NCBI GenBank assembly: GCA_937880805.1
Contig: CALGRR010000124.1
Location: 1 to 57,452 of the forward strand
DNA: 57,452 bases
Direction: 5' to 3'
DNA from: an uncultured Clostridia bacterium
Lineage (GTDB): Bacteria > Bacillota > Clostridia > Oscillospirales > Acutalibacteraceae
The notes below the pieces were generated by a model that had not been told where the DNA came from, ran no database searches, and saw nothing but the letters and a program-made list of their open reading frames with translations. Positions 25,959 to 34,242 of the stretch are shown piece by piece (within the stretch, counting starts at the first letter, position 1; each line of letters starts with the position of its first letter). The position numbers and the translations under genes were made by a program.

Positions 25959-26855
25959 ATGAGTAGCATAGTTTTAGAGCTTCAGCAAGAACTTCTTGAT
26001 AAAAATTGTGATATATTGCAAGTTTTGAGAAAAGCACACTTGATTGCATCAAAATTAAAGTTGGCAGAGTTTGATATGTGGATACAATCTGAGTTGAACG
26101 GCTATAAGACTAATAATCAAGATGATGTTCCGGATTATCGACAGATTCATGGACAAGTAAAAGCGTGGAACCCCTATCACGGTTGGATACCTGTTATTCT
26201 CAAAGATGCAGAAATCGAAAAGGTTTTATGTAACAGAAAAATAGGAGAATCTATTGGTGAAATTCAGGAATTATACAACAAATCTGAAGGAAACATAATT
26301 CTAACATTTACAGCTGATATCGCAAATAGCCTTGATTCAATGTGCAATGCTCCTTTTGAAACAAATTATTCTTTACATGTTAGCAAGCATTGTTTGAGAG
26401 CGATTCTTGACAAAGTAACAAATGTTCTTATGGAATGGACTCTTGAACTTGAAACCAACGGGATTTTAGGTGAAAATATGACTTTTAATGAAAAAGAAAC
26501 TGCATCAGCCAAAGAAATGCCCAAACAAATTAATAACTATTATGGTACTGTTGTTAACGGAAGCGTAAGTTCTTCTCAAATAGTTTCTGGCAATAATAAT
26601 TCCTTTACATATGATGCCTCGTTAGTGAAGGATGCAGTTAAGGAAATTCGAGACTCTTTAAATAATGAAAGCATTTCAGAAGAAGATAAAGATACTGCGT
26701 TAGAAATTTTAGAAGACATTTCATCAAAACTCGATCAAAACAAAAAACCGGGCATTATAAAATCAGCATTGTTAGGTCTTAAGGATTTTATCATCGCCAC
26801 TGGTGCAGATATAACAGCAGCACTTATTATGGCGAAGATTCAAGGACTTTTTTAA
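25959..26855 (+). CDS. AbiTii-domain protein with C-terminal hydrophobic helix
   Basis: A 298-residue protein. The N-terminal ~150 residues follow the AbiTii pattern: ELQQELLDKNCDILQVLRKA, then KLKLAEFDMWIQSELNGY. A low-complexity stretch INNYYGTVVNGSVSSSQIVS links to a coiled region and a C-terminal hydrophobic helix (GLKDFIIATGADITAALIM). The ATG at 25959 overlaps the end region of mod (1 base between stop and start) and has GGGAGG 5 bases upstream; a longer frame opens within mod but has no ribosome site. A helix-tailed Abi protein suggests membrane-directed killing, which is inference. It is the last gene before a strong terminator. Confidence 0.75.
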   Translation: MSSIVLELQQELLDKNCDILQVLRKAHLIASKLKLAEFDMWIQSELNGYKTNNQDDVPDYRQIHGQVKAWNPYHGWIPVILKDAEIEKVLCNRKIGESIGEIQELYNKSEGNIILTFTADIANSLDSMCNAPFETNYSLHVSKHCLRAILDKVTNVLMEWTLELETNGILGENMTFNEKETASAKEMPKQINNYYGTVVNGSVSSSQIVSGNNNSFTYDASLVKDAVKEIRDSLNNESISEEDKDTALEILEDISSKLDQNKKPGIIKSALLGLKDFIIATGADITAALIMAKIQGLF

Positions 26856-26885
26856 ACGCAGATTGATGTTATTCGTAAAAAGATT

Positions 26886-26914
26886 AGAGCCGACGGACCC
26901 CGTCGGCTCTTTTT
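26886..26914 (+). terminator. Terminator of the defence operon
   Basis: An 11-bp perfect stem AGAGCCGACGG (26886-26896) / CCGTCGGCTCT (26900-26910) with a 3-base loop and TTTTT after it, 30 bases past the AbiTii stop. Confidence 0.93.
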
Positions 26915-26986
26915 CGTGCAATATAATTTGTGCGCAATCACCGGCCATATTTCCCGATTCGCGTTAAACTTCATGCGCTTTAGAAC

Positions 26987-27041
26987 GTGACGTAAGTTGT
27001 TGAGTCATGTATAATTTATTCTGCAGAAGAAATAACTTCTG
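26987..27041 (+). promoter_or_regulatory. Promoter and operator-like palindrome of the S24-like gene
   Basis: GTGACG (26987-26992), 17 bases, TATAAT (27010-27015), followed by the inverted repeat CAGAAG-N6-CTTCTG (27024-27041) around the expected start site. A repressor bound there would block its own transcription. Confidence 0.55.
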
Positions 27042-27064
27042 TAATAATTATTTGGAGTGACTCA

Positions 27065-27661
27065 ATGCTTAAACTGATAAGAGAAAACTATCTTGACAGA
27101 GCAGAAGCCTTTGCTTCTTCAACAGGTCTGCCGCCTGAAATCATCAGAAATTTTTTGTCTGATGATGGCAAGAAATCACCGTACGAAATTGCCCGCAGGA
27201 TTTCATCGCACTTTGGTGAATCGCCCGAATGTATGTGCCGTGAAGCTGATGTTGATGATTTCCTTCCGCTTCGCAAAAAAAGAATAGCAGAGGTTTTTGA
27301 CAATCTTGACGAAACCCCGTTCATCGTTTGTGACACAAGCCTTGAACCTCTCGGCATCGAAAAGAATGATATGCTGCTTCTTGAAGAATGCGATGTTGCC
27401 GATATAGACGAGTTGATTGCCGTCAAAATTTTCGGCTGCATTGTTTTCGGATATTATCTGGAGGATGCCTGCGACCGTCATGTGATTATAACCTTCCCCA
27501 ACAAAGACTATGCGGAAATAAACACACCCGCATTTATGAGGAAATCTATTGTCAATTCTCTTTACAGGGTCAAGAGTTATATTCACTATGAGAACGATGA
27601 TGATACCGAAGGCGAAGAAATCTTTTTGAACAGACACGGAGAACAAGATGTCATTTATTGA
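27065..27661 (+). CDS. S24/LexA-like regulator without clear protease dyad
   Basis: A 198-residue protein. Residues about 15-60 look like a short HTH region (LPPEIIRNFLSDDGK, SPYEIARRISSHFG). Residues about 85-180 follow the S24/LexA C-terminal order: TPFIVCDTSLEPLGIEKNDMLLL, DIDELIAVKIFGCIVFGYYL, then HVIITFPNKDYAEI. In LexA these positions hold the catalytic Ser and Lys. A serine is present (CDTS), but the lysine is less certain, so self-cleavage is unproven. GGAG precedes the ATG, and a palindrome lies over its promoter. It is probably the regulator of the element's maintenance genes. It overlaps the next gene by 14 bases. Confidence 0.5.
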   Translation: MLKLIRENYLDRAEAFASSTGLPPEIIRNFLSDDGKKSPYEIARRISSHFGESPECMCREADVDDFLPLRKKRIAEVFDNLDETPFIVCDTSLEPLGIEKNDMLLLEECDVADIDELIAVKIFGCIVFGYYLEDACDRHVIITFPNKDYAEINTPAFMRKSIVNSLYRVKSYIHYENDDDTEGEEIFLNRHGEQDVIY

Positions 27662-27914
27662 AGAATTTTACTACGGCAACATAGATGCTCAATCATATAA
27701 TTCTGAATTCGGAACAGAGCTGAAGAAAAAGCTTAATGATTTGACCGAACTCGAAAAACAAATTGCAGGGCTGCTGTCAGGAAAGGAAAAAGAATTGTTT
27801 CTGAATTACACAGACAGATATATTGAGTTTACGTCCTCAAGTCTTGTTGACGCATTCACAAGCGGTTTTCGTCTCGGTTCAGAATTTACTCTTGATACCT
27901 TCGTGAACAAATAA
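27648..27914 (+). CDS. DUF6809-like small protein
   Basis: An 88-residue helical protein starting MSFIEEFYYGNIDAQSYN and ending GFRLGSEFTLDTFVNK. It matches a small-protein family often found in Firmicute integrative elements (the pattern EEFYYGNI near the start, then LNDLTELEKQIAGLL, then FTSGFRLG). The function is unknown. It overlaps the end of the S24-like gene by 14 bases and is probably translated from the same transcript. Confidence 0.65.
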   Translation: MSFIEEFYYGNIDAQSYNSEFGTELKKKLNDLTELEKQIAGLLSGKEKELFLNYTDRYIEFTSSSLVDAFTSGFRLGSEFTLDTFVNK

Positions 27915-27961
27915 ACATAACAATCCAAACGGAATCCTTTCATTTTCCGGTCATGACTTAC

Positions 27962-27986
27962 GCTCCGCAGATTTTTTCTGCGGAGC
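27962..27986. terminator. Perfect hairpin after the DUF6809-like gene
   Basis: A 10-bp stem GCTCCGCAGA / TCTGCGGAGC with a TTTTT loop. There is no T-run after it on either strand, so it may stabilise or punctuate the transcript rather than terminate it. Confidence 0.5.
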
Positions 27987-28011
27987 ACAGTATTTATATG
28001 GGGAGATTAAA

Positions 28012-28218
28012 ATGGCGAAAAAAGATTATTGGCAGGAGCTGTGCCGAATGAAGCATAAAACACCTGATGATGTTTTGTTGGCAGAAGTAATACTTGAAAT
28101 GAAAAAGAAGAAGGAAACTGAAGAAAGAAAAGCAAAAATTAAAGCAACACAAGAACACTATCTTAACGGTGAAAAGAAAGAGAAACTGCCTAAAGCAAAA
28201 GGAATAATGGTTTCGTGA
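28012..28218 (+). CDS. Small charged helical protein
   Basis: A 68-residue lysine/glutamate-rich protein (MAKKDYWQELCRMKHKTPDD). It probably forms one long helix between residues 20 and 50. GGGGAG precedes the ATG. The family and function are not recognised. It is the last gene before the right end of the element and is followed by a terminator. Confidence 0.55.
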   Translation: MAKKDYWQELCRMKHKTPDDVLLAEVILEMKKKKETEERKAKIKATQEHYLNGEKKEKLPKAKGIMVS

Positions 28219-28232
28219 TATATAAAGTGAAA

Positions 28233-28265
28233 AAAGAGCTCAACCAATCATCGGATGAGCTCTTT
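28233..28265 (+). terminator. Terminator at the right end of the element
   Basis: A 10-bp stem AAAGAGCTCA (28233-28242) / TGAGCTCTTT (28256-28265) after the last element gene. Stem ends are A/T-rich, so it may work in both directions. Confidence 0.65.
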
Positions 28266-28292
28266 AGTCATCATATCAAGGCTGTTTTTGTT

Positions 28293-28316
28293 TCAATTGG
28301 TGTAAATTTGGTGTAA
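28293..28316. repeat. Right arm-type repeat
   Basis: This is identical to 12968-12991 in the same orientation. It contains two tandem TTGGTGTAA units 55 bases inside the right core repeat. Confidence 0.7.
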
Positions 28317-28370
28317 ATTCGTGATTTTTAAATTTCAAATCGTTGTATATCAACGGTTTCAGGGTTTTGG

Positions 28371-28406
28371 GCATATATTGCCGTGGCATACGAACATTAT
28401 TTTTTT
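28371..28406. repeat. attR core repeat (36 bp)
   Basis: The second copy of the 36-bp core. Here it no longer opens a phosphatase gene: the frame runs into element sequence after the CHGNIC codons. It marks the chromosome junction, beyond which lies the displaced original control region of LMW-PTP. Confidence 0.92.
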
Positions 28407-28439
28407 AATAAATCCTACTCCGATTTTTATTATATTTTA

Positions 28440-28468
28440 ATTATAACATATAATTTTGTATTTGTCAT
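28440..28468 (-). promoter_or_regulatory. Displaced original promoter of LMW-PTP
   Basis: On the minus strand ATGACA (28463-28468), 17 bases, TATAAT (28440-28445), then GGAGTAGGA and the att core. Before integration this would drive the phosphatase; now it points into the element's right end. No ATG precedes the KKIMF codons on this side: the codon in that place is ATT, 8 bases after GGAG. Confidence 0.6.
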
Positions 28469-28487
28469 ACGGTTATTGCTGTTTTTC

Positions 28488-28516
28488 TTGCTAAAGAAAA
28501 GATATTATGTTAATAT
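28488..28516 (+). promoter_or_regulatory. Promoter of the GH78 gene
   Basis: TTGCTA (28488-28493), 17 bases, TAATAT (28511-28516), 34 bases before the GH78 ATG. Confidence 0.5.
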
Positions 28517-28550
28517 ATATCTATCATTGATAAAAAGGAATGGTATTGTT

Positions 28551-30716
28551 ATGAAACAGCAGGAAGTTTTTTCTTCAGCACGCTGGGTCGGTGCACCGAA
28601 AGACGGATTTTTTATTCTCAGAGGCAGGTTTACGCTTGAAAATGCAAAGAAAGCAACTCTGCGGGTAATCGGTCTGGGTTATTATCATTGTTATATAAAC
28701 GGAAAAAGGGTCAGCAATGATTTCTTTCTGCCTTTAAGCACGGATTATGAAGAAAGAAAAAACTATCCCGTTGATGAAATAATCAGCGGACACAGAATTT
28801 ATGTGCCCGAATACGATATAACCGATATGCTGAAAAACGGCGAAAACATTATTGCAATTCATTTCGGCGGAGGCTGGTATGATTGCGACCCGAAAGCGGG
28901 CTACGGCGATGCCAAGGCGATATGGCGTGTTTTCGGTGAGGATGAAAACGGCAGCTTTGATTTTGTTTCATCCGAAAACGATAAAATCGCAGAAAGCAAC
29001 ATAAAAAATTATCATTTCTCATATACAGAAACGCAGGATTTCCTTTGCGGAAACCACGATGCACTTGCAACAGATTTTGATGACGGCGGCTGGGAAAATG
29101 CCGTGTATGCAAAGCCGCTTGATACGGATTATCTTTTCAGCAGCTGCCCGCCCGACAGAGTATGCGAAACGGTTATGCCGAAAGAAATCAAAAAAAGCAA
29201 AAGCGGCACGGTTTTTGACTGCGGAAAAAATATCAGCGGATATGTTGTAATAACTCTCAAGGGTAAACCGGGCGAAAAGGTAACCGTTATTCATTCCGAG
29301 GAGCTTACCTCCGACGGTGAAATAAACCCCGATTTTATTCACGGACAAAAAGAAATCTATATCTGCGACGGTGTTGAAAGAACGGTGCATCCGCAGTTTT
29401 TATGGTATGCCTTCAGATATTTTGAGGTTTGCGGCAATGCCGAGGTTGAGTGTGTTGAAATAATACATACAGATGTTGAAATAACCTCGTCATTCAAATC
29501 GGATAATGAATTGCTCAACTGGATTCACGATACATATGTGAACACACAGCTTACCAATATGCACGGCGGAATTCCTTCGGACTGCCCCCATCTTGAACGC
29601 AGAGGCTACACGGGCGACGGTCAGCTTGCCTGCCACGCTGCAATGAATATCCTTGATGCAAAAGAGTTTTACCGCAAGTGGATACAGGATATACGCGACT
29701 GCCAGGATAAGCTTTCGGGTCACATACAGTATACCGCACCCTATCTTCATTCGGGCGGCGGTCCCGGAGGCTGGGGCTGTGCGATTGTTGAGGTGCCTTA
29801 TCAGTTTTATATGCATTACGGCGACGCATCGGTGCTTGAAGAATGCTATCCGAATATGCTCCGATATTTTGATTATCTTGAAAGCCATTCAATCTCAGAT
29901 CTTGTTGTGAGCGATAAAGAAGGCGAGTGGTGCCTCGGCGATTGGTGCACCCCCGAATCCGTTGTTCTTCCCGCACCCTTTGTCAATAACTATTTCTACA
30001 TAAAATCTCTCAACCGCTGCATTGAAATTGCAAAAATCATCGGCAGAGAAAACGATATTCCCGATTTTGAAAACAGAATCAAACAAAGAAAAGATGCAAT
30101 AATGGCAGCTTATTTCAATAAGTGGGACGGCAACTTCCTCGGCGGCAAGCAGGGTGCAAATGCGTTTGCGGTTGATATTGGTCTGGGCGACGAGAGAACT
30201 TATGAAAATACGGTTGAAGATTACCGCAGGCTTAAAGGCTACGACACGGGCATTTTCGGAACGGATATTCTCACAAGGATTTTGTTTGAGCACGGCGACG
30301 GTCAGCTTGCTGCAGATTTGCTTTTATCCGAAACTGTTCATTCGTTTGCCGAGATGAAGCGTCTGGGTGCAACAACCTTCTGGGAATACTGGCCCGAATC
30401 CCTGCGTGACCGTTCTCATAATCATCCTATGTTCGGTGCGGTTACGGCTTATCTTTATGATTATCTGCTCGGAATCCGTGCAAAAGAAGGCTGTGCGGGT
30501 TATTCCGAAATTGTTGTATCACCCGTTATTGTTGATAACATAAACACTCTTGATGGAAGCAGAAAATTGAACTCAGGCGTTGTTTCGGTGTCATATGCAA
30601 AAACCGGAAACGGCATTGAATTTGATATTTGCATACCCGAAAATCAGGCAGCAGAATTTGTATTTTACGGAAAGACCCATACACTCAAAGCAGGTAAAAA
30701 TCATTTTGAATTTTAG
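28551..30716 (+). CDS. GH78 alpha-L-rhamnosidase
   Basis: A 721-residue GH78 enzyme that removes terminal alpha-L-rhamnose from plant glycans or flavonoid glycosides. N-terminal beta-sandwich domains include LRVIGLGYYHCYINGKRV and FHGGGWYDCD-like FGGGWYDCDP. The catalytic (alpha/alpha)6 barrel has the signature SDCPHLERRGYTGDGQ (E349 probable general acid) and TTFWEYWPES (E612 probable base). The ATG at 28551 follows AAAAGGAA; an earlier in-frame ATG at 28383 lies inside the att repeat and has no ribosome site. There is no signal peptide, so it acts inside the cell on imported oligosaccharides. It is the first gene of a three-gene glycan cluster. Confidence 0.88.
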   Translation: MKQQEVFSSARWVGAPKDGFFILRGRFTLENAKKATLRVIGLGYYHCYINGKRVSNDFFLPLSTDYEERKNYPVDEIISGHRIYVPEYDITDMLKNGENIIAIHFGGGWYDCDPKAGYGDAKAIWRVFGEDENGSFDFVSSENDKIAESNIKNYHFSYTETQDFLCGNHDALATDFDDGGWENAVYAKPLDTDYLFSSCPPDRVCETVMPKEIKKSKSGTVFDCGKNISGYVVITLKGKPGEKVTVIHSEELTSDGEINPDFIHGQKEIYICDGVERTVHPQFLWYAFRYFEVCGNAEVECVEIIHTDVEITSSFKSDNELLNWIHDTYVNTQLTNMHGGIPSDCPHLERRGYTGDGQLACHAAMNILDAKEFYRKWIQDIRDCQDKLSGHIQYTAPYLHSGGGPGGWGCAIVEVPYQFYMHYGDASVLEECYPNMLRYFDYLESHSISDLVVSDKEGEWCLGDWCTPESVVLPAPFVNNYFYIKSLNRCIEIAKIIGRENDIPDFENRIKQRKDAIMAAYFNKWDGNFLGGKQGANAFAVDIGLGDERTYENTVEDYRRLKGYDTGIFGTDILTRILFEHGDGQLAADLLLSETVHSFAEMKRLGATTFWEYWPESLRDRSHNHPMFGAVTAYLYDYLLGIRAKEGCAGYSEIVVSPVIVDNINTLDGSRKLNSGVVSVSYAKTGNGIEFDICIPENQAAEFVFYGKTHTLKAGKNHFEF

Positions 30717-30738
30717 TTTTATGTAAAAAGGAGAAAGT

Positions 30739-32390
30739 ATGAAAGCTTTTATTTCTTTGATTCTTACGGCGATAATTTCATTTTTCGGAAATCTTTTCGG
30801 ATTTTCAGATGCAATAAACAACTATGAATTCAGCGTTGACGCAACGCAGACGGGCAATGTGCTTGCAAATCCCGCAAGCAATGTTAATATATGGTCAATC
30901 GAAGGCAATCCGTTTGTGAATGCAAAAATCAACGAAGAAAACAACATCTTTGAATTCGTTAACTATGTTCAGTTTATGCAGTGCACGGGCGGCAACGCAC
31001 AAAGAGATTTGTTTGTTGACCCGCTTGACAGAACAGTGCTTGACGATTATGATTTTTCAACTCTTATCAATAATTGCAGGGGAGTTCTGAATCTCGGTGC
31101 AAAGCCGTTCTTGAAGCTCGGCAGCGTTCCTCTCAAATATTCCGCAAAGCAAATACCGAGGCGGAATTTGATACAAACATCTATCCTCCCGATGACTACA
31201 ATGTTTATTACAGCTACATTGCCGCCATAGCACAGGCACTTGTTGATGAATTCGGCAGAGAAGAAGTTCTTTCGTGGCGTTTCGGCGTTATGACCGAATA
31301 TGAAAATGCTTCGTGGTTTATGGCAAACAGCGAACCCCCCGAGGATTCGGCGGTTGAATACTGCAAGCTTTATGATTACACCGTAGCGGCACTTATTGAT
31401 GTTATAGGCAAGGATGTTTTTGTTGGTGCACACTCAATGACGGTTACGGAGGGACTCTGGGACGAAGCAATTTTTATCAGGCACTGTGCAAGCGGAACAA
31501 ACTACAAAACGGGCGAAAAGGGCAGCAGACTCTGCTACCTTTCGGCATCCTTCTATGATTATTCACCCGGTGAATACACAAGCGGAAAAACACTTCCCGA
31601 AACAATCGCATATTTAAGGGATACAGCAAAAAAAGAAGGGCTTGAAAATCTGATTTTCGGCATTGACGAGGGCAGAATCCTTTGCGGAAACACAAGCGGT
31701 GCATACAGCGACCAGCTTCTGTCACGCACCTGCGGCTATACATATCAGGCGGCATATGATGCAAGGCTTTATGCCCAGATGTTTGAAAATGACATCAATT
31801 ATTTTTCTTCCTGGTATTATCTTTCAGACGGTCTTCTTGCGGGAAATCCAACGGTAAGCTATCACGTTGCGAAAAATGCCGCAAAATTCGGCGGAATGAA
31901 AATGGCAAAAACCGAAAAAACAGGCAACGGTTATATGTATAAAACCGAGGTTAATGCCGTTTCCGCATCTGACGGCGAAACACTTCGCATAATGGCATAT
32001 AACTTCAAAAACGATGTTGAATACGATAAAACGGCAGACCTTTCGTTTAAGGTTAAGGTGCCGCAGTCTGAAGGCGAAACAGTTAAGGTTACGGCTTATG
32101 TTATTGATGATGACTGCAACTATTTTGATGAATGGGTTGAAGACAGAAAAACCTACGGCATCGGCGATGAATGCTTCGGCTGGTCGCCCGATGACCCGAT
32201 AATAGATAACATAACAACTCTTCAGGGCCCTGCCGCAAGAGAGATTTATAAAACAAAACTTTATGATAAATACACCGAATGCTCAAAGCTTGTGCCCGTT
32301 GAAAGCACGGCAAAGGTTGAAAACGGTGAAATCAGCCTTGAAATAACTCTTGACCCGAATGCGGTTGTTTTTTATGAAATCACCCGTTAA
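30739..32390 (+). pseudogene. Secreted glycosidase-like gene with one-base frameshift
   Basis: Two frames join into one protein of about 550 residues. The first begins MKAFISLILTAIISFFGNLF (signal-like) and contains FLKLGSVPLKYSAK. The second resumes with ANTEAEFDTNIYPPDDYNVY and runs to the end at VVFYEITR. The break is at about 31149, where AAAGCAAAT would read correctly as AAAGGCAAAT, i.e. loss of one G. The body (LSWRFGVMTEYENASWF, NLIFGIDEGRILCG) resembles TIM-barrel glycosidases of the GH39/GH5 kind, with E in TEY and E in IDEG as possible catalytic residues. AAGGAG precedes the ATG. It could be an assembly error. Confidence 0.8.
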
Positions 32391-32413
32391 TTATTTTAAA
32401 GAATTAAAGCCTC

Positions 32414-32442
32414 TTGACTATAATATAAATACTGTTTATAAT
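32414..32442 (+). promoter_or_regulatory. Promoter of the GH36 gene
   Basis: TTGACT (32414-32419), 17 bases, TATAAT (32437-32442), 36 bases before the GH36 ATG, near consensus. The gene can therefore be expressed independently of the frameshifted gene upstream. Confidence 0.8.
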
Positions 32443-32478
32443 TAAAATGTTAAACTTTTCTTATGAAGGAGAAATACG

Positions 32479-34161
32479 ATGTATAAGTTCAGTGCGAAAG
32501 TAAAAAAGGGCAATGCGGTAATCAGCCACACCGAATTCGATAACTCCGATTTTACCTTTGAGCTCAGCGAGAAAAAGGGCGTTATCAAGGGAATTCTCAA
32601 GGCTAAAGCCGATATGGTTATGAAAGACCTTGAAATCGAAACAACCCGCAATTTTGAAAAAGACGATTTATTCTTTGCAAACGGCTATCAGTCCTGGTCA
32701 ACATCACGCGAATATTGCAGATATGATACCACAAAGGATATTCTTCCCCTCGGCAAGAAGCTCGGCGGTTTTGCAGCCTATGCCTGCGGAATTATGAGTG
32801 ACTATTCCTTCGGCGATTACTACGGCAAAACCGGCAATTTCCACTCATATACATACACATATTTCAGAAAAAAAGGCAGCAGAAACATAACTCTTTACGG
32901 CTCAAAAACAGAGCGTCAGGGCTTCACTCTTTTCCTTGTTGATATGCCTAACAGCAAGTTTATCATCAAGAAGGATATTGAAGGTCTTCTTCTCCGTGCA
33001 GGCGATGAATATGAGGTTTTTGATATTGCTGTTATCGAAAAAGAGTTTGATGCGGCATTTGATGAATATTTCTTTGATTTCGTTGGCGTTAAAAAGCCCA
33101 AAATCAGCCACCTTGCAGGCTACACATCGTGGTATAATTATTTCTCAAAAATCAGCGAAGACATCTGCATCCGCGACCTCAACGGTCTTGACAGAGCAAA
33201 AGAAAGCGTTGATATTTTCCAGATAGACGACGGCTATCAGGCAGCAACGGGCGACTGGCTCATCACCGATAAGAAAAAGTTCCCCAACGGAATGAAAGAT
33301 ATGGCTGATAAAATCCACGAAAAGGGTTATCTTGCAGGCATCTGGCTTGCTCCCTTCTGTGCACAGCTTACTTCAAAGGTTGTTCGTGAGCATCCCGATT
33401 GGATGATTGTTGACGAATCAAACGGCAGAAAGCTTATCGGCCACGTTGGCTGGGGCGGTGCTTATACTCTTGATATTTATAATCCCGAAGCAAGAGAATA
33501 TATCAAGGGCTTCTTCCACACCATTCTCAATGAGTGGGGCTACGATATGGTTAAGCTTGACTTCCTCTTCTCGCAGTGTGCAAAGCCCAGAGCAGGCAAA
33601 ACCAGAGGCAGAATTATGTGTGACGGTGTTGACCTTCTTCGTGAGGCTTGCGGAGATAAGCTCATTCTCGGCTGCGGTGTTCCTCTCGGTGCCTGTATGG
33701 GTATCTTTGATGCCTGCCGCATAAGCTGTGATGTTAACAAGGTTTTCAAAGGTGACTGGGTAAACAGACTTAATCTCAACAACGAAGTTCCCTCTGCCCA
33801 GGGTGCTATGAACAACACTATTTTCAGAAATCATCTTGACGGCAGAGCATTCTGCAATGACCCCGATGTTCTTTTCCTCAGAGATTATAACCTTGAATTC
33901 ACTCAGAATCAGAAGCTTCTTCTCGGCAAGGTTAATGCTGTTTGCGGCAACGTTCTCTTTGTTTCCGATAATGCGGGCGATTATGATGAAACCGCCCTCG
34001 GTTATATGAAGGATTTCTTTGCAGACAGAGATTATAAGGTTACCGATGCCGAATATATCGGCACCGACACAATCCGTCTTTGCTTCACAGAGGAAGGCGT
34101 TGAAAAGAATCTCACCTTCAACATCGCAACGGGTGAAGGCAATATCACAGAGTGTCTTTAA
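32479..34161 (+). CDS. GH36 alpha-galactosidase
   Basis: A 560-residue GH36 enzyme releasing alpha-galactose from raffinose-type sugars or galactomannan. Landmarks are DIFQIDDGYQAATGDW, WLAPFCAQLTSKV, the nucleophile in MVKLDFLFSQ (D361), GCGVPLGACMGIFDACRIS and the probable acid/base in CRISCDV (D418). It is shorter than the 700-residue GH36 enzymes, with a reduced N-terminal beta domain. GAAGGAG precedes the ATG. No signal peptide is present, so it acts in the cytoplasm, like the GH78. The codon choice looks like a well-expressed gene (many CTT/CTC and AAG). Confidence 0.88.
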   Translation: MYKFSAKVKKGNAVISHTEFDNSDFTFELSEKKGVIKGILKAKADMVMKDLEIETTRNFEKDDLFFANGYQSWSTSREYCRYDTTKDILPLGKKLGGFAAYACGIMSDYSFGDYYGKTGNFHSYTYTYFRKKGSRNITLYGSKTERQGFTLFLVDMPNSKFIIKKDIEGLLLRAGDEYEVFDIAVIEKEFDAAFDEYFFDFVGVKKPKISHLAGYTSWYNYFSKISEDICIRDLNGLDRAKESVDIFQIDDGYQAATGDWLITDKKKFPNGMKDMADKIHEKGYLAGIWLAPFCAQLTSKVVREHPDWMIVDESNGRKLIGHVGWGGAYTLDIYNPEAREYIKGFFHTILNEWGYDMVKLDFLFSQCAKPRAGKTRGRIMCDGVDLLREACGDKLILGCGVPLGACMGIFDACRISCDVNKVFKGDWVNRLNLNNEVPSAQGAMNNTIFRNHLDGRAFCNDPDVLFLRDYNLEFTQNQKLLLGKVNAVCGNVLFVSDNAGDYDETALGYMKDFFADRDYKVTDAEYIGTDTIRLCFTEEGVEKNLTFNIATGEGNITECL

Positions 34162-34171
34162 TTTGAATAAC

Positions 34172-34200
34172 AAAACGGGCTGTAAAAACAGCCCGTTTTT
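34172..34200 (+). terminator. Terminator after GH36
   Basis: A 12-bp stem AAAACGGGCTGT (34172-34183) / ACAGCCCGTTTT (34188-34199) with an AAAA loop and a T-run. Confidence 0.93.
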
Positions 34201-34242
34201 GATTTGTTGAATTTGACAAGCGACAATGGAGTTTTCTGTTTT

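Larger units (their letters stand above)
12820..28406. mobile_element. Integrative mobilizable element inserted in an LMW-PTP gene
   Basis: The boundaries are the two copies of a 36-bp direct repeat (12820-12855 and 28371-28406). Inside are a tyrosine integrase (disrupted), a Tn916-type Xis, a putative replication initiator and a MobV relaxase on the minus strand, then an S24-like regulator, DUF6809-like and other small genes on the plus strand. The cargo at 18145-26855 is a defence block. There is no coupling protein, VirB4 or other conjugation machinery, so it would need a helper element to transfer. Element-internal 24-bp repeats near both ends look like integrase arm sites. Confidence 0.9.

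Noticed and set aside
12820..28406. Prophage
   Set aside because: No capsid, terminase, portal, tail or lysis genes; mobilisation and defence genes only.
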